Part shown: positions 21,945 to 30,007 of the stretch, in pieces | Layout: each line of letters starts with the position of its first letter | Numbering within the stretch: the first letter of the stretch is position 1 | NCBI RefSeq assembly: GCF_018829635.1 | Contig: NZ_JAHKKG010000026.1 | Coordinates: 1-32,398 of the forward strand | DNA length: 32,398 nucleotides | Direction: 5' to 3' | Source: Paractinoplanes bogorensis | Lineage (GTDB): Bacteria > Actinomycetota > Actinomycetes > Mycobacteriales > Micromonosporaceae | Made by a program: the position numbers and the translations under genes | Notes under the pieces: model-generated | Database searches by the model: none | What the model was told of the DNA's origin: nothing | What the model saw: only the letters and a program-made list of their open reading frames with translations

Positions 21945-24757
21945 CCGACCGGCTCCTTCTGCTTTTCCAGGGCTCGTTTCTCCTCGCGGGTGGCGGCGTC
22001 GTGCTGGCGGTCCAGCTCGGCGCCCAGGCTGCGCAGGATCTCGAGCACGAGCGCGACCACGATCAGGTAGACGCCGACGTCGAAGAACGCCGACGTGGCG
22101 AAGTGCAGGTGGCCGACCACGGGCAGGTGGAAGTCGAGCAGCGCGCTCTGCAGCACCTGACCGCCGGCCACCATCGCCACCGCGCCGGTGCCGACCGCGA
22201 CCAGCAGGCCCGCGCCGAGCAGCAGACCCGCGTCGACCGGGGCCGCCGCGTTCAGCTCGCGGCGCCCGCCGGCCAGATAGCGGGTGGTCAGGGCCAGCCC
22301 GGCGACCAGGCCGCCGGCGAACCCGCCACCCGGGGCGTTGTGCCCGGAGAACAGCAGGTAGAGCGAGAACAGCACGATCGTGTGGAACAGCAGGCGGGCC
22401 ACCACCTGCAGGATGATCGACTGGCGGCGGGCCTCGGGGTTGTCGGCGGCGCGCATCCAGGAACCGGTGCGGGCGGGCTGTGTACCCTGCTCGGCGCGGC
22501 GTCGTTGCAGCGCCCCCGAGCGCCGGAAGATGAGGCTGGCCACGCCGGTCGCCGCCACCACGAGCACCGAGATCTCGCCCATGGTGTCCCAGGCCCGGAT
22601 GTCGACCAGCGCCACGTTCACGATGTTGTGGCCGCCGCCGTACGAGACGGCCGGTTCGGCGAAGTCGGCCGAGATCGGGGTGGCTGTCCGGCCGCCGACC
22701 GCCACGTAGGCCATGGCCGAGGTGACCAGCCCGGTGGCGACCGCCAGGACGTTGCGGATCATCCGGCTGCCCCGCAGCGGCCGGGCCGAGAACCGGATCG
22801 GCAGGCGCCGCAGCACCAGCACGAACATGACGATCGTGACCGTCTCGACCAGGAACTGGGTGAGAGCCAGGTCGGGCGCGCCGTGCAGCACGAAGAGGAC
22901 GGCGATGCCGTAGCCGCACACGCCGACCAGGATCATCGCGGTCAGCCGGCGGCGGGAGCGGGCGGCGACCAGCGCGGACGCGACCACGGCGACGCCGACC
23001 ACCAGTTGCAGGGGGGTGTCCCACAAGCGGATGCCGGCCGGCCAGTTCACCCCGCCCAGCAGCAGGGTGCTCGAGCCCAGGATGACCAGGACGACCAGGA
23101 TGATGCCGAGCGAGAACGGCAGCGACCCACGCTGGGTGGCCCCGGTGACCTCGACGGCGGCCCGGTCCACGGCGCTCATCAGTCGCATGTAGACCGACTC
23201 GGCCTGCGGGATCCGTTGCCGCGGCCACGGCCGCCCGTGCAGCTGCGTCGCGAAGACGATCCCGCCGATGGCCAGGACCGCGGCCGACAGCAGCAGCGGC
23301 AGCCCGAATCCGTGCCACAGCGCCAGATGTTCGCCTTCGCCACCAAACATTTCCCCGTACGGGGTCAGCACCCGGTCCAGCCACGACGCGCCCAGCCCGG
23401 CGGCGAGACCGGCCACGGAGAGCAACCCGGCCGGCGCCACGAAGGCCCGCCCCGGCTTCTTCCAGGCCACCTCGGGCACACCCGGCTTGACGGCGAACGC
23501 GCCCCACAGGAAGCGCAGCCCGTACGCGACGGTCAGCGCCGACCCGGCGACCAGCGCGATCAGCACCAGCCGGTCGGTCGTCCCGCCGTGCTCGAACGCC
23601 GCGAACAGCGACTCCTTGCCGACGAACCCGGCCAGCGGCGGCACCCCGGCCATCGAGGCGACGGCCAGCCCGGCGATCGCGGCCAGCACCGGGGTTCGCC
23701 GGGCCAGCCCGCTCAGCTCGCGCAGATCGCGGGTGCCGGCCCGGCGGTCGATGATGCCGACGACCAGGAACAGGGCCGCCTTGAACAACGCGTGGGCCAG
23801 CAGCAGCGCGGCTCCGGCGAGCGCGGCCGTCCGCCCGGCCGCCCCGAACGCGACGGTGAGCAGACCGAGCTGGCTCACCGTCCCGTACGCGAGAAGAAGT
23901 TTGATGTCGTTCTGCCGCATCGCCGCCCAGCCGCCGAGCAGCAGGGTCACCACCCCGGCGACGACGGCCACCGGGCGCCAGGGTGCGGCCTGGGCCAGCA
24001 GCGGGCCCATCAGACCGAGCAGGAAGACACCGGCCTTGACCATCGACGCCGCGTGCAGATAGGCCGAGGCCGGAGTGGGCGCGGCCATCGCGGCGGGCAG
24101 CCAGAAGCTGAAGGGCCAGATGGCCGACTTGCTGAGTGCCCCGGCCAGGATAAGCACCGCGGCCACGGCGCTGCCCTCGGGCAACGGCCCGGCCGCGATC
24201 TCGGACCACCGGTAGGTGCCGGCACCGTGGCCCAGCATCACAAAGCCGACCAGCATGGCCAGCCCGCCCGCGGTGGTGACCACAAGGGCCTGCATCGCCG
24301 CGCGCCGCCCGGCCGCCTGCTGACCCTTGTGCCCGATCAGCAGGTACGAGAAGACGGTGGTGAGCTCCCAGAACACGTACAGGAGAAGAAGGTCGTCGGA
24401 AACCACCAGGCCGGTCATCGCGGTGGCGAAACCGAGGAAGACGCCGGCGAAACGGCCCAGCGACTCGTCGCCCCGGTCGAAGTAGCGGACACAGTAGACG
24501 AGCACGACGGCCCCGATGCCGCTGACCACCAGAAGCATCAGCCAGGACAGCGTGCCCAGGTGCAGGGCCAGATCCATGCCGAGGTGCGGGACCCACGGAT
24601 AGGTCTCGCTCATCGGCGCGCGGTGCAGCAGGGCCCAGACGAAGGTGCCGCCGGGGACCAGGGCGAGCAGATAGAGGGCACGGTTACCCAGGCCCCGCAC
24701 CAGGAACGGGGCCAGCAGGGCGGCCACGGCGTGCAGGACCAGGACGGCGAGCATCAC
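21941..24757 (-). CDS. mrpA: Na+/H+ antiporter subunit A with fused subunit B
   Basis: A 938-residue fusion. Residues 1 to about 500 are the NuoL-like channel: Glu131 in LLYVFWELTTVFSYLLIG, SKSAIWPFSFWLPAAMAAPTPASAYLHAASMVKAG, and HALFKAALFLVVG. A MrpA-specific C-terminal helix bundle follows (about 550-760). Residues about 785-915 are an MnhB domain with FSGHNAPGGGFAGGLVAGLAL. This explains the absence of a separate mrpB, a fusion common in actinobacteria. The start is a GTG at 24757 (or the ATG three bases on) that overlaps the response regulator stop, so antiporter synthesis is coupled to its putative regulator. A motif variant lies at 23350-23362. Confidence 0.95.
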   Translation of the reverse strand: MMLAVLVLHAVAALLAPFLVRGLGNRALYLLALVPGGTFVWALLHRAPMSETYPWVPHLGMDLALHLGTLSWLMLLVVSGIGAVVLVYCVRYFDRGDESLGRFAGVFLGFATAMTGLVVSDDLLLLYVFWELTTVFSYLLIGHKGQQAAGRRAAMQALVVTTAGGLAMLVGFVMLGHGAGTYRWSEIAAGPLPEGSAVAAVLILAGALSKSAIWPFSFWLPAAMAAPTPASAYLHAASMVKAGVFLLGLMGPLLAQAAPWRPVAVVAGVVTLLLGGWAAMRQNDIKLLLAYGTVSQLGLLTVAFGAAGRTAALAGAALLLAHALFKAALFLVVGIIDRRAGTRDLRELSGLARRTPVLAAIAGLAVASMAGVPPLAGFVGKESLFAAFEHGGTTDRLVLIALVAGSALTVAYGLRFLWGAFAVKPGVPEVAWKKPGRAFVAPAGLLSVAGLAAGLGASWLDRVLTPYGEMFGGEGEHLALWHGFGLPLLLSAAVLAIGGIVFATQLHGRPWPRQRIPQAESVYMRLMSAVDRAAVEVTGATQRGSLPFSLGIILVVLVILGSSTLLLGGVNWPAGIRLWDTPLQLVVGVAVVASALVAARSRRRLTAMILVGVCGYGIAVLFVLHGAPDLALTQFLVETVTIVMFVLVLRRLPIRFSARPLRGSRMIRNVLAVATGLVTSAMAYVAVGGRTATPISADFAEPAVSYGGGHNIVNVALVDIRAWDTMGEISVLVVAATGVASLIFRRSGALQRRRAEQGTQPARTGSWMRAADNPEARRQSIILQVVARLLFHTIVLFSLYLLFSGHNAPGGGFAGGLVAGLALTTRYLAGGRRELNAAAPVDAGLLLGAGLLVAVGTGAVAMVAGGQVLQSALLDFHLPVVGHLHFATSAFFDVGVYLIVVALVLEILRSLGAELDRQHDAATREEKRALEKQKEPVG

Positions 24758-25398
24758 GGTTCGATCAGCCCCGCCCGGATCGCGTACCGGGTCAGCTCCT
24801 GGCGGTCCTTGAGGCCCAGCTTGGTCAGGATGTTGGACCGGTGGCGCTCGACCGTCTTGACGCTGATGAACAGCAGCTCGGCGATCTCGCGGGTGGAGTG
24901 CCCCTCGGCGACGAGCTTGAGCACTTCCTCCTCGCGTTCGGTGACCGCCCGGTCGGGGATCTCGGCTCCGGTGCGGGCGCGTTCCAGATAATCCCGTACG
25001 AGGGCAGTCTCCGCCCCCGGATAGAGGAACGGCTCGTCGCGCATGGCGGCGTGGCAGGCCTCGACGAGGTCCCGGTCGGCCACCGACTTCAGCACGTAGC
25101 CGGCCGCGCCGACCCGCAGTGCCTCGAAGAAGAACTGCTCGTTGTCGTACATGGTGAGGATCAGGATGCGTACTCCCGGGTGGGTTCTGGTCAGTTCGCG
25201 GGCGGCCTGCAGGCCGGTCATCCGCGGCATGGCGATGTCGAGCACGGCCAGATCGGGTGGCTCGGCCGCGGCCAGGGCGAGCGCCTCGGCACCGTCGGCG
25301 GCCTCACCGATCACCTCGAGATCGGGTTCGGCGTCGAGGATCAGGCGGACCCCACGGCGTACGAGGGCATGGTCGTCGGCCAGCAGGATGCGGATCAC
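24754..25398 (-). CDS. NarL/FixJ-family response regulator
   Basis: A 214-residue regulator. The receiver domain has the acidic pair Asp8-Asp9, phospho-acceptor Asp54 (LAVLDIAMPRM), Thr82 and Lys104. The C-terminal LuxR-type helix-turn-helix covers about residues 148-210 (TEREEEVLKLVAEGHSTREIAELLFISVKTVERHRS). I used the GTG at 25398, preceded by GGAGGTGAAGG and overlapping the kinase stop as GTGA; the frame above it is a shadow of the kinase. It pairs with the upstream kinase and probably controls this same operon. Confidence 0.95.
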   Translation of the reverse strand: MIRILLADDHALVRRGVRLILDAEPDLEVIGEAADGAEALALAAAEPPDLAVLDIAMPRMTGLQAARELTRTHPGVRILILTMYDNEQFFFEALRVGAAGYVLKSVADRDLVEACHAAMRDEPFLYPGAETALVRDYLERARTGAEIPDRAVTEREEEVLKLVAEGHSTREIAELLFISVKTVERHRSNILTKLGLKDRQELTRYAIRAGLIEP

Positions 25399-26330
25399 GC
25401 CTTCACCTCCAGCTGGACCGCGGTTCCGCCGGTCGTCCCGGATTCCACCGTCAGGTGCGCCCCGATCAGCAACGCCCGTTCTCGCATCCCGCGGATCCCC
25501 GCTCCCTCCGCGGCGCCGCGCAGGCCGCGCCCGTCGTCCCGTACGCACAGACGCACGCCGAAGTCGGTGCGGGCCAGCACCAGATCCACGTGCTGGGCCG
25601 CCGAATGCCGGGCGGCGTTGGTCAGGCTTTCCTGGGCAACCCGGTAGACGACCAGCTCGACGTCCTTGGGCAGCACCGGCAGATCGGAGCCGACCTGGCG
25701 GCGCACCGACAACCCGGCCGTGGTGAACTCGCCCGCCAGCGCCCGTAACGCGCTGGCCAGGCCCAGTTCGTCGAGCACACCCGGCCGCAGCCGGCGGGCG
25801 ATCCGGCGGATCTCGTCCAGGCTGTTCCGGGTGCTCTCCTGCACCTGCAGCAGCTGGTCGGCGACCGGTTCGGGGGCCGCCTTGGCCACCCGCTTGAGGT
25901 CGAGCAGCACCGCGGTCAGGGTCTGGCCGATCTCGTCGTGCAGTTCCTGGGCGATCCGGTGCCGCTCGGCCTCCTGGGCCGACAGGGCCCGCCCGGCGCT
26001 CGACGCCCGCTCGGCCTCGAGCCGTTCCAGCATCGAGTTGAACGTGGTGATCAGCTGGGCGATCTCGCCGTGCCCGCGGGCGCTCAGCCGGGTGCCCGGC
26101 TTGAGCAGGTCGATCGTCGTCATCACCCGGGTCAGCCGGGCCAGCGGCGACAGCCCGACCCGCAGCATGGCCGCGTTGGCGACCAGGGTGAGCGCGGTGC
26201 CGGCCAGGATGATCAGGGCCTCGGCCAGCCGCGCCGTCGCCGACACGGTGACCGGGGCGAAGAGCAGCACGAGGGCCGCGACGGTCAGGACCGCCGCGTT
26301 CAGCGAGAAGATCCGCCAGAACAGCGACAC
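25395..26330 (-). CDS. Membrane histidine kinase (HAMP, HisKA_3, HATPase)
   Basis: A 311-residue sensor kinase of the NarX/DesK-like class. Two helices (about 7-28 and 36-58) enclose a loop of fewer than ten residues, so there is essentially no extracellular sensor domain. HAMP follows (about 58-110). The phospho-acceptor is His131 in ERHRIAQELHDEIGQTL. The ATPase domain has ESLTNAARHSAAQ (N box), DDGRGL and GIRGMRERA (G box). The signal is probably sensed within or at the membrane, for example voltage, pH, ion or lipid state; that is inference. It is the first gene of the operon, starting at a GTG just after a stop codon in the same frame. Confidence 0.92.
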   Translation of the reverse strand: MSLFWRIFSLNAAVLTVAALVLLFAPVTVSATARLAEALIILAGTALTLVANAAMLRVGLSPLARLTRVMTTIDLLKPGTRLSARGHGEIAQLITTFNSMLERLEAERASSAGRALSAQEAERHRIAQELHDEIGQTLTAVLLDLKRVAKAAPEPVADQLLQVQESTRNSLDEIRRIARRLRPGVLDELGLASALRALAGEFTTAGLSVRRQVGSDLPVLPKDVELVVYRVAQESLTNAARHSAAQHVDLVLARTDFGVRLCVRDDGRGLRGAAEGAGIRGMRERALLIGAHLTVESGTTGGTAVQLEVKA

Positions 26331-26343
26331 GTGGGATCACCGG

Positions 26344-26373
26344 CTCTCAGGAGAAAACACTTCCTCCTGAGAG
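26344..26373. promoter_or_regulatory. Perfect 10-bp inverted repeat upstream of the kinase operon
   Basis: CTCTCAGGAG (26344-26353) and CTCCTGAGAG (26364-26373) are exact reverse complements around a 10-base AT-richer loop. The element begins 13 bases before the kinase GTG. In RNA it would form a strong hairpin at the ribosome-loading region; as DNA it could be a dimeric operator, perhaps for the response regulator. No T-run follows on either strand, so a terminator for the araC-type gene is less likely. Confidence 0.6.
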
Positions 26374-26430
26374 ACTGCCTGGCCACCGGGGGTGTTGCCA
26401 TCGGGTCTGACACCCACATGGGCGGTCAGG

Positions 26431-27408
26431 TCACGTGAGGCGCACCACGCGGGGCAGGGGAGACGCCTGAGGCGCGTGGGCCGGGCGACGACGGTATTCC
26501 TGCGGGCTGATGCCGCGTTCGCGCTTGAACGCCGTGCTGAGGGCGAACGCGCTGCCATAGCCGACCCGCCGGGCCACCGACTCGAGCGTGGTGTCGCCCT
26601 GCCGCAGCAGATCGGCCGCCAGGGTCAGCCGCCAGCTGGTCAGATAGGCCATCGGAGACTCGCCGACGACCTCGGTGAACCGTCGCGCCAGCGAGGCCCG
26701 CGACACGCCCGTCCTCGTCGCGAGAGAGGCCACGGTCCAGCCGTACGCCGGATCGTCGTGCACCAGACGCAGCGCGGGCCCCACCACGGGATCCGTCTGG
26801 GCCCGCTGCCACCCCGGTGCGTCGTCGGACGGCGCGGCCAGCCACGACCGCAGCACGCTCACCAGCACCAGGTCGAGCAGCCGGTCGAGCACCAGATCCT
26901 GGGCCGGCTCGGTGCCGTTCATCTCGCGCACGAGCAGGTCGATGAGCGCCCGGTCGCCCGCCTCGGCCGGCCGGATCAGCAGGCCGGGCAGCGCGTCCAG
27001 CATGCGGCGGCTGACCTCGCTGTGCATCTGGTAGGTGCCGCTGATCATCACGGTCGGGGCGTCCGGGCGGGTGCCCCAGGTGCGGACGCCCTGGCCGGTC
27101 AGCTTCACCTCGGTGCCGTCGGCCGCCTCGCACCGCTGGCCGGGATGGATGATCACCTGCGGGGCGGTCCCGGGGTCGTCGGCCACCACATAGGGCTCGA
27201 CACCGTTGACCACGGCGACGTCGCCGGCGCCGATGCGGGCCGGGGCGGTGTCCTGTTTGAGGATCCAGGCCTCGCCCCGCACCATCGTGAGCAGCGAGAG
27301 CGGGGAGCCGTCCTGGATCCGCAGCGACCACGGCGGATCCAGGACCGAGCGCAGCAGGAACGCCCCGCGGGCCCGGGGCCCGTCCAACAGCCCGGTCAGC
27401 GCATCCAT
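26431..27408 (-). CDS. AraC-family transcriptional regulator with cupin sensor domain
   Basis: A 325-residue regulator. Residues 1 to about 175 form the cupin-like ligand domain seen in AraC proteins next to oxidoreductases (SLLTMVRGEAWILKQ, VAVVNGVEPYVVAD). The C-terminal double helix-turn-helix spans about residues 215-310 (WTVASLATRTGVSRASLARRF and ESVARRVGYGSAFALSTAFKRERG), ending in SPQEYRRR. It begins 16 bases after the NmrA-type gene on the same strand, so the two are probably one transcript. That differs from the frequent divergent layout of such pairs. The effector is unknown. Confidence 0.92.
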   Translation of the reverse strand: MDALTGLLDGPRARGAFLLRSVLDPPWSLRIQDGSPLSLLTMVRGEAWILKQDTAPARIGAGDVAVVNGVEPYVVADDPGTAPQVIIHPGQRCEAADGTEVKLTGQGVRTWGTRPDAPTVMISGTYQMHSEVSRRMLDALPGLLIRPAEAGDRALIDLLVREMNGTEPAQDLVLDRLLDLVLVSVLRSWLAAPSDDAPGWQRAQTDPVVGPALRLVHDDPAYGWTVASLATRTGVSRASLARRFTEVVGESPMAYLTSWRLTLAADLLRQGDTTLESVARRVGYGSAFALSTAFKRERGISPQEYRRRPAHAPQASPLPRVVRLT

Positions 27409-27424
27409 GCGCTCAAATTACCGG

Positions 27425-28222
27425 TCAGCTCCAAGCTCCGGCGTCGACCGCCCCCGCGGCGTACGCGGGAAAGGTTGTCGCCGGTCGTCCCAGCGCGCGT
27501 CGCACACCGTCGGCGGGCTCGGCATTGCGGCCGTCGAGGATGCCGCGGAACATGTCGGCGAGCTCGACCGGCAACCCGGCCGCGCGCAGAACGTCCTCGT
27601 ACTCGGAGAAACTGATCGGGGTGTAGCGGATCTCGCGCCCGGTCGCCTTGCTCAGCTCGGCCGCGACCTCGGCGAAGGTCAGCGCCCGGGGCCCGGTCAG
27701 CTCGTAGCGCTGCCCGCGGTGCCGGGGATCGGTGAGCGCGGCCGCCACCACCTCGGCGATGTCGTCGGCGTCGACGAACGGCTCGGCCACGTCGCCCGCG
27801 GGCAGCCGGATGTCGCCGCCGAGCACCGCGTCGACCAGGAAGTCCTCGCTGAAGTTCTGGGCGAACCAGGCGCAGGTCACGATCGTCCAGGCCGCGCCGG
27901 AGTTCTCCACGCGCAGCTCGGCCTCCCGGGCGAGTGGCTCGCCCCGGCCGGAGAGCAGCACGAGGTGCTCGACCCCGTGGGCCGCCGCGAGATCGGCGAA
28001 CGCGCCGACCCGGTCGGCCGCGCCGGGCAGGCCCAGGTCGGGATAGAAGGTGATGTACGCGGACCGCTCGCCCTCGATCGCCGGCCGCCAGGTGCTCTCG
28101 TCGTCCCAGTCGAACCGCGTCTCCGATTTGCGCGAGCCGATCCGCACGGTCTCGCCCCGCGCGGTCAGGCGCTCGGCCACGCGTCGTCCGGTCTTGCCCG
28201 TACCACCGATGAGAAGTGTCAT
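27425..28222 (-). CDS. NmrA-type NAD(P)-binding Rossmann protein
   Basis: A 265-residue atypical short-chain dehydrogenase. The nucleotide-binding motif GGTGKTGRRVAERL starts at residue 6 and Arg30-Lys31 after the second strand (IGSRKS) favours NADP(H). The central LVLLSGRG and WFAQNFSEDFL stretches and VDADDIAEVVAAAL are typical of NmrA/azoreductase-like proteins. There is no obvious YxxxK pair. Such proteins may be redox sensors or quinone or NADPH-dependent reductases. It is followed by the AraC regulator in the same transcript. Confidence 0.9.
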   Translation of the reverse strand: MTLLIGGTGKTGRRVAERLTARGETVRIGSRKSETRFDWDDESTWRPAIEGERSAYITFYPDLGLPGAADRVGAFADLAAAHGVEHLVLLSGRGEPLAREAELRVENSGAAWTIVTCAWFAQNFSEDFLVDAVLGGDIRLPAGDVAEPFVDADDIAEVVAAALTDPRHRGQRYELTGPRALTFAEVAAELSKATGREIRYTPISFSEYEDVLRAAGLPVELADMFRGILDGRNAEPADGVRRALGRPATTFPAYAAGAVDAGAWS

Positions 28223-28246
28223 GCGTTCAGTACAACGGCGTACGGT

Positions 28247-28288
28247 GAGACTCTGAATGGGTCAGAGCCTCATTAACATAAGCGAGGC
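28247..28288. promoter_or_regulatory. Overlapping dyads upstream of the NmrA-type gene
   Basis: GAGACTCTGA (28247-28256) pairs with TCAGAGCCTC (28262-28271) around a 5-base loop with one mismatch. The distal GCCTC (28267-28271) can instead pair with GAGGC (28284-28288). The two stems exclude each other. Read leftward, this lies between the SPW-gene stop and the NmrA-type start. It could be an operator or an attenuator-like switch. No T-run is present. Confidence 0.45.
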
Positions 28289-28290
28289 GC

Positions 28291-28665
28291 TCACTTTTTC
28301 GCCGGCAGGCCGTTGGCGATGGCCAGCAGGATCACCAGCGTCCCGACGACCTTGCCGTTCCAGGCGACGCCGAGCTGGTCCGCGTAGGCGAGCGCGTACG
28401 GGGCGATGATCAGCCAGACGCCGATCACGGCCGCGACGGCGCTCAGGGCGAGCGACCGGCGGGGGAGGACGACCTGGGCGGCGCTCATCGCCAGAAGCAC
28501 GAGGCCGGCGATGACGTCGTTGATCCACGGGTAGACGCCGTGATCGATCACGATCGGCGTGATGACCAGCCACACTCCGGCGACGGCGATGAAGGCACTG
28601 GGAGTCAGGGCGAGGTCACGGCCGAGCCGGCGAGCGACTCGCGTCCGTACGGCTTCAGCAGGCAT
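28291..28665 (-). CDS. SPW-repeat membrane protein
   Basis: A 124-residue protein with four hydrophobic helices arranged as two similar halves: GVWLVITPIV then YPWINDVIAGLVLLAMSAAQV, and GVWLIIAPYAL then GVAWNGKVVGTLVILLAIANG. The duplicated GVWL.I.P and W-N-V-G elements are the SPW-repeat signature. The first 20 residues are basic. The function of the family is not known. A near-copy of the recurrent motif (CCGTACGG) lies near its start. It is transcribed leftward, divergent from the PPOX-type gene. Confidence 0.85.
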   Translation of the reverse strand: MPAEAVRTRVARRLGRDLALTPSAFIAVAGVWLVITPIVIDHGVYPWINDVIAGLVLLAMSAAQVVLPRRSLALSAVAAVIGVWLIIAPYALAYADQLGVAWNGKVVGTLVILLAIANGLPAKK

Positions 28666-28748
28666 CTTCTGATGGTGCGGCGCCCGGTTGGCGGCTTCTT
28701 CCCGGTGCCATGACGATTGTGTGACGACCAGCCGGGTACGTTCGGGCC

Positions 28749-29150
28749 GTGACGATCTTGCCTGAAGGGCTGCTCGACCTGCTTCGCGGCCCGAGCCCCT
28801 GCTTCATCGCGACCACCGACCCGGACGGGTCGCCCCAGCTCACCGAGACCTGGGTCGGCACCGACGGCGAACACATCCTGATCAACACGGTCGAGGGTTT
28901 CCGCAAGGTCCGCAACGTCGAGCGCGACCCGCGAGTGTCAGTCATCGTGACGAACCCTTCCAGCGTGGCTGACTACTACTCGGTGAAGGGGCGCGTCGTC
29001 GACGTGACGCCCAAGGGCGGTGCCGAGCACATCGACGAGCTGGCCCAGAAGTACCTGGGCGGCCCGTACCCGTGGTTCGGCGGCCGCGACCAGGTCCGCC
29101 TGATCATGACCATCGCCGTCGACAAGGTCATCCACGCGCCCTGGGCCTAG
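28749..29150 (+). CDS. PPOX-class (F420-type) split-barrel oxidoreductase
   Basis: A 133-residue protein of the pyridoxamine-phosphate oxidase-like split-barrel superfamily. It reads PSPCFIATTDPDGSPQLTETWVGTDGEHILINTVEGFRKVRNVERDPRVSVIV, the standard F420/FMN-binding layout, and ends with a short helix and VIHAPWA. Many actinobacterial members of this size use F420H2, but some bind FMN or heme, so the cofactor is inference. It starts at a GTG with only a weak ribosome site. The FhuF-like gene follows after 37 bases on the same strand. Confidence 0.88.
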   Translation: MTILPEGLLDLLRGPSPCFIATTDPDGSPQLTETWVGTDGEHILINTVEGFRKVRNVERDPRVSVIVTNPSSVADYYSVKGRVVDVTPKGGAEHIDELAQKYLGGPYPWFGGRDQVRLIMTIAVDKVIHAPWA

Positions 29151-29157
29151 GCTTTTT
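29145..29157 (+). terminator. Short palindrome followed by T5
   Basis: GCCTAGGC (29145-29152), overlapping the PPOX stop, is followed by TTTTT (29153-29157), the only such T-run next to a dyad that I noticed here. The stem is too short to be a convincing terminator. Confidence 0.2.
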
Positions 29158-29187
29158 CATCTACGCCCAGCGGGGTATACGGCGGCC

Positions 29188-29907
29188 GTGGACGAAGTGA
29201 TCGGTGCGATCGGGGTCGCGTTCGGCAAGCGGACCCTGCCCGGGATGGCACCCGGCCTCTTCGTGACCGATCCGGACGGCTGGATCCCGGCGTCCGCCCT
29301 GGCCGGCGACGACATCGGCCTGCTGCTGGCCGCGGCCGGCCGGCGCTGGCCGGCCCGGCCGCACGTCTCGGCGGCGCTGATGTGGAAGGCCTACTCGTAC
29401 TGGCTGTCGCTGCCGGTCGCCTTCGGCTGGGTGGTGGCCCGCCGGGTGCCGCACGTGACGGCGGCCCAGGTGCTGGTCAAGCTGGACGCTCCCGACGCCC
29501 CGGTCCGGCTCGGACTGCGACCCGGCACGCCGATCTCGGTGTTGCCGGACGACCCGCTCACCCGCGGCGTCGCGGCGGCCGACGAGACCGCCCTGCTGGC
29601 GACGGCCCGGCGGGTGCTGCTCGACGAACACGTCCTGCCTCTGCTGGACGCCTTCCGCGGGGCGGTCCGGATCAGCCGCCGCCCGTTGCTGGGCTCCCTG
29701 TCGGCCGGCATGGCCCACGCCGCCCGTCACGCTGTGCGAGCGGTCGGCGGCGCTTCACCGGACGACATCACGACGCTGCTGGGCACCCTGGGCCTGACCG
29801 ACCTGATCGAGTGGAACGGCGGCCGCCTCCGCCGCCGGACGTGTTGCCTGGCCCTGACCCTGCCCCAGCCCCGCATCTGCTCGGACTGCTGCTATCTGCC
29901 CGCCTGA
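29188..29907 (+). CDS. FhuF-like ferric reductase ([2Fe-2S], siderophore-iron)
   Basis: A 239-residue protein. The C-terminus carries Cys219-Cys220-x10-Cys231-x2-Cys234 (TCCLALTLPQPRICSDCC), the cysteine pattern of FhuF-type [2Fe-2S] reductases. Those proteins release iron from imported hydroxamate siderophores in the cytoplasm. An extra Cys235 follows. The middle contains MWKAYSYWLSLPVAFGWVVA, also typical. No siderophore uptake or synthesis gene is in the window, so it works with distant loci. The start is a GTG with a weak site. It converges on the Hyi-like gene, 61 bases away. Confidence 0.85.
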   Translation: MDEVIGAIGVAFGKRTLPGMAPGLFVTDPDGWIPASALAGDDIGLLLAAAGRRWPARPHVSAALMWKAYSYWLSLPVAFGWVVARRVPHVTAAQVLVKLDAPDAPVRLGLRPGTPISVLPDDPLTRGVAAADETALLATARRVLLDEHVLPLLDAFRGAVRISRRPLLGSLSAGMAHAARHAVRAVGGASPDDITTLLGTLGLTDLIEWNGGRLRRRTCCLALTLPQPRICSDCCYLPA

Positions 29908-29924
29908 TCCTTTGCCGCGTCCCT

Positions 29925-30007
29925 CGCCTTGCTTTCGGCTTCCTTCGCTTTGCTTTCGGCCTCCCCGCTCAGGTTTCGGCTTCCTCCGCTTTGCTTTCCG
30001 CTTCTCC
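29925..30007. repeat. Approximately 21-bp tandem repeat across the Hyi stop codon
   Basis: Four units, at 29925-29945, 29946-29966, 29967-29986 and 29987-30007, are built of CGCTTTGCTTTCGGCTTCC. The third is one base short and more diverged. On the minus strand they encode EAESKAEEAET and, after the stop and in another frame, EAESKAKEAESKA. Confidence 0.75.

Noticed and set aside
21540..24596. A 1018-residue leftward open frame
   Set aside because: Only its last 134 codons (mrpC) are real; the rest is an Arg/Pro/Gly-rich shadow of mrpA.
26344..26373. Leader peptide VFSPESR before the kinase
   Set aside because: AGGAGG is only 2 bases from its GTG, too close for normal initiation, and the peptide lies wholly within the hairpin.
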